Assembly (NCBI GenBank): GCA_030446285.1
Contig: JASUSC010000004.1
Coordinates: 1-56,960 of the forward strand
Direction: 5' to 3'
DNA: 56,960 bases
From: Eubacteriales bacterium
Lineage (GTDB): Bacteria; Bacillota; JASUSC01
The notes under the pieces were generated by a model. That model made no database searches, was not told the origin of the DNA, and saw nothing but the letters and a program-made list of their open reading frames with translations. Positions 52,918 to 56,960 of this stretch are shown here, piece by piece. The translations under genes and the position numbers were made by a program. Numbering within the stretch: the stretch's first letter is position 1; every line of letters begins with the position of its first letter.

Positions 52918-53940
52918 GTGGCAGAGAACAATCTTTCCCGGCGCGAGTTCCTCAAACGCACCCTGGCCGCAGGAGTGGCCGGAGGCGTGGTTCTTTCCAA
53001 CTTAGACAAAGTGGCGGCGGCTGCCGAACCCAAGAGCGAAGGGTTCGGCACCATGATCGACTTAACGCGCTGCGACGGCTGTCCGGATCAGAAAGTACCG
53101 CGCTGCGTTCAGGCTTGCCGGGCAGAAAACAAGGACCGTTTCCCCCGGCCGGCGGAAAACATACCCGATTACTGGCCGCAGAGGAAAAAAGAAGACTGGC
53201 GGGGTAAGGAAAACCTCACCACGCGCCTTACCCCGTATAACTGGACCTTCGTCCAGCACGTTCAGGTGGACCATAAGGGGCGTACTTACAAACTCCATAT
53301 CCCCCGCCGCTGCATGCACTGTCTCAATCCCCCCTGCGCCAACCTGTGTCCTTTTAGCGCCCAGGAAGTGACCAAGGAAGGAGCGGTGGTCATCAACCCC
53401 GATCTCTGCTTCGGCGGGGCCAAATGCCGGGAAGTATGTCCCTGGGGTATACCCGCCCGCCAGGCCGGCGTCGGCCTCTACATGAAGGTGATGCCGGAAC
53501 TGGTCGGCGGCGGTGTCATGTACAAGTGCGACATGTGCAGCCCACGGCTGGCTAAAGGCCAGACGCCGGCCTGCGTGGAAGCCTGTCCGCGCGGTGCCAT
53601 CACCTTCGGTCCGCGTTCCCAGATCCTGGCCCAGGCCAAGAAAAGAGCGGAAGAAATCAACGGTTATATCTACGGTGAAAAAGAAAACGGCGGCACGCGC
53701 ACCTTCTACATCTCGCCCGTCCCCTTTACCGTGATCGACGCCGCCCTGAAAAAGGAGAAGGCTAAACAGCCCAATCCCGATGCCCCCGGCTTCCCCACCA
53801 TGCCGGTAGGCGTGGGCAACTACTTAGATACCGCCAACGGCATTGCCAAAAGCCTCCTCATCGCCCCTGTAGCCGGCATCTTCGCCGCTGGTTACGCCGC
53901 CTACCGTTCCCTGAAAGGAGGGGAGAAGGATGAGCGTTAA
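52918..53940 (+). CDS. Tat-exported 4Fe-4S electron-transfer subunit (FdnH/NrfC/HybA type)
   Basis: The 340-aa protein starts at GTG 52918 (GGGAGG upstream) with a Tat signal, SRREFLKRTLAAGVAGGVVL. Four ferredoxin-type clusters follow: C52-x2-C55-x7-C63-x3-C67 in CDGCPDQKVPRCVQAC, then CMHCLNPPCANLC, then CFGGAKCREVC, then CDMCSPRLAKGQTPACVEAC. A single C-terminal TM helix (LLIAPVAGIFAAGYAAY) anchors it. It would carry electrons between a molybdo- or tungsto-enzyme or hydrogenase outside and the cytochrome b encoded next, with which it overlaps by 11 bp. The catalytic subunit is not in the window. Confidence 0.92.
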   Translation: MAENNLSRREFLKRTLAAGVAGGVVLSNLDKVAAAAEPKSEGFGTMIDLTRCDGCPDQKVPRCVQACRAENKDRFPRPAENIPDYWPQRKKEDWRGKENLTTRLTPYNWTFVQHVQVDHKGRTYKLHIPRRCMHCLNPPCANLCPFSAQEVTKEGAVVINPDLCFGGAKCREVCPWGIPARQAGVGLYMKVMPELVGGGVMYKCDMCSPRLAKGQTPACVEACPRGAITFGPRSQILAQAKKRAEEINGYIYGEKENGGTRTFYISPVPFTVIDAALKKEKAKQPNPDAPGFPTMPVGVGNYLDTANGIAKSLLIAPVAGIFAAGYAAYRSLKGGEKDER

Positions 53941-54664
53941 ACCGGGCAAAGTCAAACGGCACGGCTTTTCCGTCCGTTTCGTTCACTGGACGGTAACCCT
54001 TTCCACCTTCGTCCTCCTCTTCACCGGTTTCGGCCAGATGCCCATCTACCGCCGCTACATGGTGGACCGGCTCCCCGGCCTGGCCTGGTCCTCCGACTTC
54101 GCCGTTACCCTCAAGCTCCACTACTTGGCTGCCGCCGTTCTCATCTTCGCCGTCGCCTACCATATAACCTACCACCTCATCCGGCGCGACTTCGCCATCC
54201 TGCCCCGCCGCGGTGACTTGAAAGAATCCTACTTGATAATCAAAGCCATGCTCACCGGCAGCAAAGAACCCCCGTCCGGCAAATACTTAGCCGAACAGCG
54301 TTTAGCCTACGCCTTCATCGGCGCAAACCTCCTCGTCCTCATCATCACCGGTATCTTTAAGGTGCTGAAAAACCTCCCCGGCGTGGACTTCTCCCCCGCC
54401 TTCCGCTACTGGATCACCGCCTTCCACAACTTAGCCACCGTCCTGCTCCTCTTCGGCCTCCTGGCCCACTTCGCCGCCTTCATCTTCAAGGACAACCGCC
54501 AACTCCTCCCCGGCATGTTCACCGGCTACGTGGATTTAGACTACGTGCGGCGCCGCCACCGCAGGTGGTACGAAGAGTTGCGCCGGCAGGGGAAAATTCC
54601 CGCCAGCCCCTGCGAAGAAGTAGACGCCGCTTCCACCCGAAAAGTTAGGCGCAAATCCGTTTAA
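53930..54664 (+). CDS. Membrane cytochrome b subunit (FdnI/cytochrome b561 type)
   Basis: The 244-aa protein has four hydrophobic helices with likely heme-ligand histidines: H19 in RFVHWTVTLSTF, LKLHYLAAAVLIFAVAYHITYHLI, and FHNLATVLLLFGLLAHFAAF. It resembles the gamma subunit of formate dehydrogenase or a Ni-Fe hydrogenase, moving electrons to or from the quinone pool. It is translated with the FeS subunit (11-bp overlap) and followed after 13 bp by the TatA-like gene. Confidence 0.9.
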   Translation: MSVKPGKVKRHGFSVRFVHWTVTLSTFVLLFTGFGQMPIYRRYMVDRLPGLAWSSDFAVTLKLHYLAAAVLIFAVAYHITYHLIRRDFAILPRRGDLKESYLIIKAMLTGSKEPPSGKYLAEQRLAYAFIGANLLVLIITGIFKVLKNLPGVDFSPAFRYWITAFHNLATVLLLFGLLAHFAAFIFKDNRQLLPGMFTGYVDLDYVRRRHRRWYEELRRQGKIPASPCEEVDAASTRKVRRKSV

Positions 54665-54677
54665 TGGAGGGATGAAC

Positions 54678-54803
54678 ATGTTCGGTTTAGGGCCATCTCG
54701 GCTCCCGGAAGCAGCTAAGGCCTTAGGAAAAGGAGTAAAGGAATTCAAAACGGCGGTAAAAAGCGAGGAGGACAATCCGCAGGAAAACCCGGCGGAAAAA
54801 TAG
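54678..54803 (+). pseudogene. tatA: TatA-like gene lacking the transmembrane helix
   Basis: The 41-aa frame begins MFGLGPS and continues directly with RLPEAAKALGKGVKEFKTAVKSEED. Both parts are the normal flanks of the TatA membrane helix: the N-terminal MFGLGP and the amphipathic helix normally introduced by FGPxKLPE. The helix of about 15-17 residues is missing. Since the helix ends with a second GPS-like motif, recombination between two short repeats coding GPS would explain a clean in-frame loss. A GGAGG site lies seven bases before the ATG. Its place behind a Tat substrate fits. It cannot insert in the membrane as TatA does. Confidence 0.7.
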
Positions 54804-54815
54804 CCGGGTTTTTTC
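54786..54815 (+). terminator. Terminator of the FeS-cytochrome-tatA operon
   Basis: AACCCGGC and GCCGGGTT pair around a 9-base loop containing the tatA stop codon, followed by TTTTTTC. Confidence 0.88.
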
Positions 54816-54825
54816 TTGCCAAAAA

Positions 54826-54857
54826 CGTTAACCTTAAGAAGGATTTAAGTTTACAAT
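54826..54857 (+). promoter_or_regulatory. Candidate BirA operator/promoter of bioB
   Basis: GTTAAC (54827-54832) and GTTTAC (54849-54854) lie 16 bp apart as an imperfect dyad, close to the Firmicute BirA pattern. A TTAACC/TACAAT promoter with an 18-bp spacer overlaps it. Biotin repression of the gene behind it is inferred. Confidence 0.5.
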
Positions 54858-54905
54858 GGTGAATAGTTTAAAACACGACCAACAATCGCAAAGGAGGTTA
54901 CAGCC

Positions 54906-55865
54906 ATGAACTTCGTTCAGCAGATGAAAGCCAAAGTCCTTGCCGGGGGCGAAATCACCCTGGAAGAAGCCATTCAACTTTACCAGACCCCGGATGCCGA
55001 AGAGCTGTACGCCGCTGCCAACGAAATCCGGGAACATTTTGCCGGGCGGCGGGGCGAACTGTGCAGCATTATGGCCGCCAAAACCGGCGCCTGCCCGGAA
55101 GACTGCCAATTCTGCGCCCAGTCGGCCCACTATTCCACCGGCGTGGTCCCCGCTCCCCTGGTAAAAGAAGAAGAGGCTCTGAGCCTGGCCAGACGGCGGG
55201 AACGGGAAGGCGTACACCGCTTCTCTTTAGTGACCAGCGGCCGCCGGCTGTCCGCGGCCGAATTTGCCGCCATCCTCGCCATCTACCGCACCCTGCGGCA
55301 GGAGACCGGTATCTCCCTCTGCGCCTCTTTAGGCGAAATCACCCCAGACGAAGCCCTATCCCTCAAAGAAGCCGGTGTCACCCGCTACCACCACAACTTG
55401 GAAGCCTGCCGTTCCTTCTTCCCCCGCATCTGCTCCACCCACACCTACGATGACCGGCTGCGGACCATTGCCGCCGTCCGCCAAGCCGGCCTGGAGCTGT
55501 GCTGCGGCGGTATCATCGGCTTAGGGGAAAGTTTAGCGGAAAGATTCATGCTGGCCATGGAGATTAAGGCAACCGGCGCCGTCTCCGTCCCGGTCAACGT
55601 CCTCAACCCCATCCCTGGCACCCCCTTAGCCGACCGCCCCATCCTGCCGCCGGAGGAAGTTCTCCGCACCATGGCCGTCTTCCGTTTCATCCTGCCGCGG
55701 GCCTTCATCCGCTTTGCCGGCGGCCGTCCCCTCCTGGGCAACGCCTTCGCCCGGGGCTTTTCCGCCGGGGTCAACGCCACCATTACCGGCGACTATCTCA
55801 CCACCCCCGGTCTCCAGGTAAAAGATGACAGAATAATCATGACCCAGGCCGGCCTCCTCCTGTAA
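54906..55865 (+). CDS. bioB: Biotin synthase
   Basis: The 319-aa radical SAM enzyme inserts sulfur into dethiobiotin. The cluster motif is C63-x3-C67-x2-C70 (GACPEDCQFCAQSAHY). Further signatures are LVTSGRRLSAAE, ISLCASLGEITPDEALSLKEAGVTRYHHNLEA, CCGGIIGLGES and VPVNVLNPIPGTPLAD. ATG 54906 follows AAAGGAGG. No other biotin gene is adjacent, so dethiobiotin may be imported or made elsewhere. Confidence 0.97.
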   Translation: MNFVQQMKAKVLAGGEITLEEAIQLYQTPDAEELYAAANEIREHFAGRRGELCSIMAAKTGACPEDCQFCAQSAHYSTGVVPAPLVKEEEALSLARRREREGVHRFSLVTSGRRLSAAEFAAILAIYRTLRQETGISLCASLGEITPDEALSLKEAGVTRYHHNLEACRSFFPRICSTHTYDDRLRTIAAVRQAGLELCCGGIIGLGESLAERFMLAMEIKATGAVSVPVNVLNPIPGTPLADRPILPPEEVLRTMAVFRFILPRAFIRFAGGRPLLGNAFARGFSAGVNATITGDYLTTPGLQVKDDRIIMTQAGLLL

Positions 55866-55941
55866 AATTACTCCCCCTTGGCAGGAATTGTCCCCCGGGC
55901 AGCGAATAGGCTTTTATATATGCCGCAAAGGAGGAGTAGCG

Positions 55942-55986
55942 GTGGCTGTCAAGTACGCCCTCCTGCGGGCTGTTGACGCCAAATAA
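55942..55986 (+). CDS. Possible 14-residue ORF behind a strong ribosome site
   Basis: AAAGGAGG lies seven bases before GTG 55942, which opens MAVKYALLRAVDAK and stops at the foot of a strong terminator. It may be a leader-type peptide, a remnant of a longer gene, or chance. Nothing else is recognised in 55866-56018. Confidence 0.3.
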   Translation: MAVKYALLRAVDAK

Positions 55987-56020
55987 GGGCGGAAGGAGAA
56001 AAAATTCCGCCCTTATTCTT
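55982..56020 (+). terminator. Terminator between bioB and rpsT
   Basis: AATAAGGGCGGAA and TTCCGCCCTTATT form a perfect 13-bp stem followed by CTTG. T content after the stem is low, but the stem is strong. Confidence 0.7.
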
Positions 56021-56047
56021 GCAATCCGCTGCCGTTTGTGTTAGAAT
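56019..56047 (+). promoter_or_regulatory. rpsT promoter
   Basis: TTGCAA (56019-56024), 17-bp spacer, TAGAAT (56042-56047). It starts at the foot of the preceding terminator. Confidence 0.8.
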
Positions 56048-56107
56048 ATCCCTCGTCGAAAAAAATGACCCTCAGATAAAAACCCCGGACCGGGAGGTGA
56101 AAAGAGA

Positions 56108-56383
56108 GTGCCGAACATAAAGTCCGCGGCTAAAAGGGTGAAAATCATCCGCAAGCGTACCCTGCGCAACTCCGCCATCAAGTCCCGGGTGAAAACGGCC
56201 ATCCGCCGCTTCAACGAAGCCCTGGCAGCCAACGACCCCGAGAAGGCAAAAGTCACCCTGCGCAACGCCGTGAAGGTTATCGACATGGCCTGCAGCAAAG
56301 GGGTACTGCACAAAAACACCGCCGCCCGGAAGAAGTCGAAAATCATGATCAAGTTCAACGAATTCATGAAAAAAGCTCAGTGA
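56108..56383 (+). CDS. rpsT: 30S ribosomal protein S20
   Basis: The 91-aa basic protein binds 16S rRNA. It reads PNIKSAAKRVKIIRKRTLRNSAIKSRVKTAIRRFNEAL and ends with the conserved KGVLHKNTAARKKSKIMIKFNEF. GTG 56108 follows GGGAGGTG. It is transcribed alone with its own promoter and terminator. Confidence 0.97.
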   Translation: MPNIKSAAKRVKIIRKRTLRNSAIKSRVKTAIRRFNEALAANDPEKAKVTLRNAVKVIDMACSKGVLHKNTAARKKSKIMIKFNEFMKKAQ

Positions 56384-56386
56384 GAA

Positions 56387-56412
56387 AAACCGGCAAAGGA
56401 AGCCGGTTTTTT
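56387..56412 (+). terminator. rpsT terminator
   Basis: AAACCGGC and GCCGGTTT pair around AAAGGAA and are followed by TTTT. Confidence 0.88.
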
Positions 56413-56508
56413 CGTTTTTCTTTTCGTGCCCTCATCGCCGCAGGCGCTTTCGCTCTGGTCTACTTCCTGGTAAAGCTCTTACCCCGGAGAAGATAAGCGA
56501 ATCACCCT

Positions 56509-56546
56509 AAAAACGGCTCCGCCAGAGGGGCCGTTTTTGTTTTTTC
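56509..56546 (+). terminator. Second terminator between rpsT and the CRISPR array
   Basis: AAAAACGGCTCC (56509-56520) and GGGGCCGTTTTT (56527-56538) form a near-perfect stem with T-rich flanks on both sides, so it could work in either direction and may end the CRISPR transcript. Confidence 0.7.
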
Positions 56547-56590
56547 GCTAATTTTCGGCAAAGCCCAGTAAAAAGGCACTCAGGTTAAAA

Positions 56591-56960
56591 CCCACAATCC
56601 CAGCTTGGTGCGACCGAAACTCTGGCTGTCGGGGGAGTCGAACCCCTCGACCCCCAGTTTCAATCCCAGCTTGGTGCGACCGAAACTTGACGAGAAGGGG
56701 GAAGTGCAGTGGGAAAAGTTAGAGGTTTCAATCCCAGCTTGGTGCGACCGAAACTATATAAGCCTACCTGCCCCCCCTTCCTCCTCAACCGTTTCAATCC
56801 CAGCTTGGTGCGACCGAAACTTTGTAAGTGCAGTATCACCAACCATTTCTTTTCCATGTTTCAATCCCAGCTTGGTGCGACCGAAACTTTGTTCAGCCCA
56901 CTGACGTCCCCCTGAAGTCTCTCAGTTTCAATCCCAGCTTGGTGCGACCGAAACCATCAA
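56591..56960 (-). CRISPR. CRISPR array, six repeats visible, runs off the window
   Basis: Five identical 30-bp repeats (start GTTTCAATCC, end GCGACCGAAAC) lie at 56657, 56725, 56791, 56858 and 56925. A sixth at 56591-56620 has lost its first four bases (CCCA for GTTT). The five complete spacers are 36, 38, 36, 37 and 37 bp, and a sixth is cut by the edge. The repeat read on the minus strand ends in ATTGAAAC, the usual 8-nt crRNA handle of type I-A/I-B and III systems. That, and the degenerate left repeat, indicate transcription on the minus strand with the leader to the right. No cas gene is in the window. Confidence 0.97.

Noticed and set aside
56380-56496. GTG overlapping the rpsT stop opens a 38-codon frame with a hydrophobic stretch
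   Set aside because: There is no ribosome site and it passes through the rpsT terminator hairpin.
56687-56857. Spacers 2 and 4 as parts of host genes
   Set aside because: They contain short open frames, but so does most DNA of this length, and I found no match elsewhere in the window.

Overview
The window looks like a piece of chromosome from an anaerobic, spore-forming, probably thermophilic Firmicute of the Moorella/Peptococcia type. The grounds are the order ispE-regulator-ridA-spoVG-glmU-prs-rplY-pth (the Bacillus order), Rex, SpoVG, a germination-type GH18 lipoprotein, HrcA/CIRCE control of groESL, SdpI/SdpR, BshC, a large molybdenum/tungsten cofactor operon, selenocysteine machinery, strong GGAGG ribosome sites and frequent GTG/TTG starts. 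The species cannot be named from sequence alone. No rRNA, replication origin or prophage is visible. A partial gene at the left edge may be an insertion sequence, and a CRISPR array without cas genes lies at the right edge.

Layout. 1-9.8 kb: possible IS edge, rnr, a truncated acyl-CoA synthetase remnant, secG, rex, a divergent H-NOX heme sensor facing a MarR regulator with a Cys-rich tail, a UbiB-like kinase, a CofE-like ligase and pyruvoyl-dependent arginine decarboxylase. 9.8-12.4 kb: tRNA-Tyr, tRNA-Gln, tRNA-Leu(CAG), a GH18 lipoprotein and DUF523. 12.4-14.1 kb: a PepSY/lipoprotein pair beside a decayed fragment. 14.2-22 kb: the pth-to-ispE cluster. 22-25.7 kb: cyanophycin synthetase and cyanophycinase, divergent. 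25.7-26.9 kb: ccdA plus a membrane-anchored thioredoxin whose active site is read as UxxC through an in-frame TGA. 27-29 kb: groESL. 29.1-35.2 kb: Moco operon (60-aa protein, moeA, moeA-PBP fusion, moaA, moaC, MOSC, mog) behind a Moco riboswitch with a terminator. 35.2-40.8 kb: phoH, bshC, selD (itself a TGA-containing selenoprotein) and selA.

41-52 kb: a decayed multiheme cytochrome, sdpR-sdpI, a LysM/M23 peptidase, rho with a low-complexity insert, DUF2062 (one intact and one broken copy), glpX, transaldolase, a two-component system, a DUF2680 protein and a DUF362 ferredoxin-like protein. From 52.9 kb transcription turns to the + strand: a Tat-exported 4Fe-4S subunit, a membrane cytochrome b, a TatA-like gene lacking its transmembrane helix, bioB behind a candidate BirA operator, rpsT, and the CRISPR array, which runs off the edge.

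How it fits together. The most striking theme is selenium: selA and selD overlap as an operon, selD needs UGA recoding for its own active site, and the thioredoxin paired with CcdA carries a second recoded UGA. Each UGA is followed by a hairpin that fits the bacterial SECIS pattern. Mo/W cofactor synthesis, Sec synthesis, and an electron-transfer FeS/cytochrome b pair together suggest formate-dehydrogenase-type metabolism, although the catalytic subunit is not in the window. A second theme is gene decay: at least six loci are truncated, frameshifted or internally deleted.
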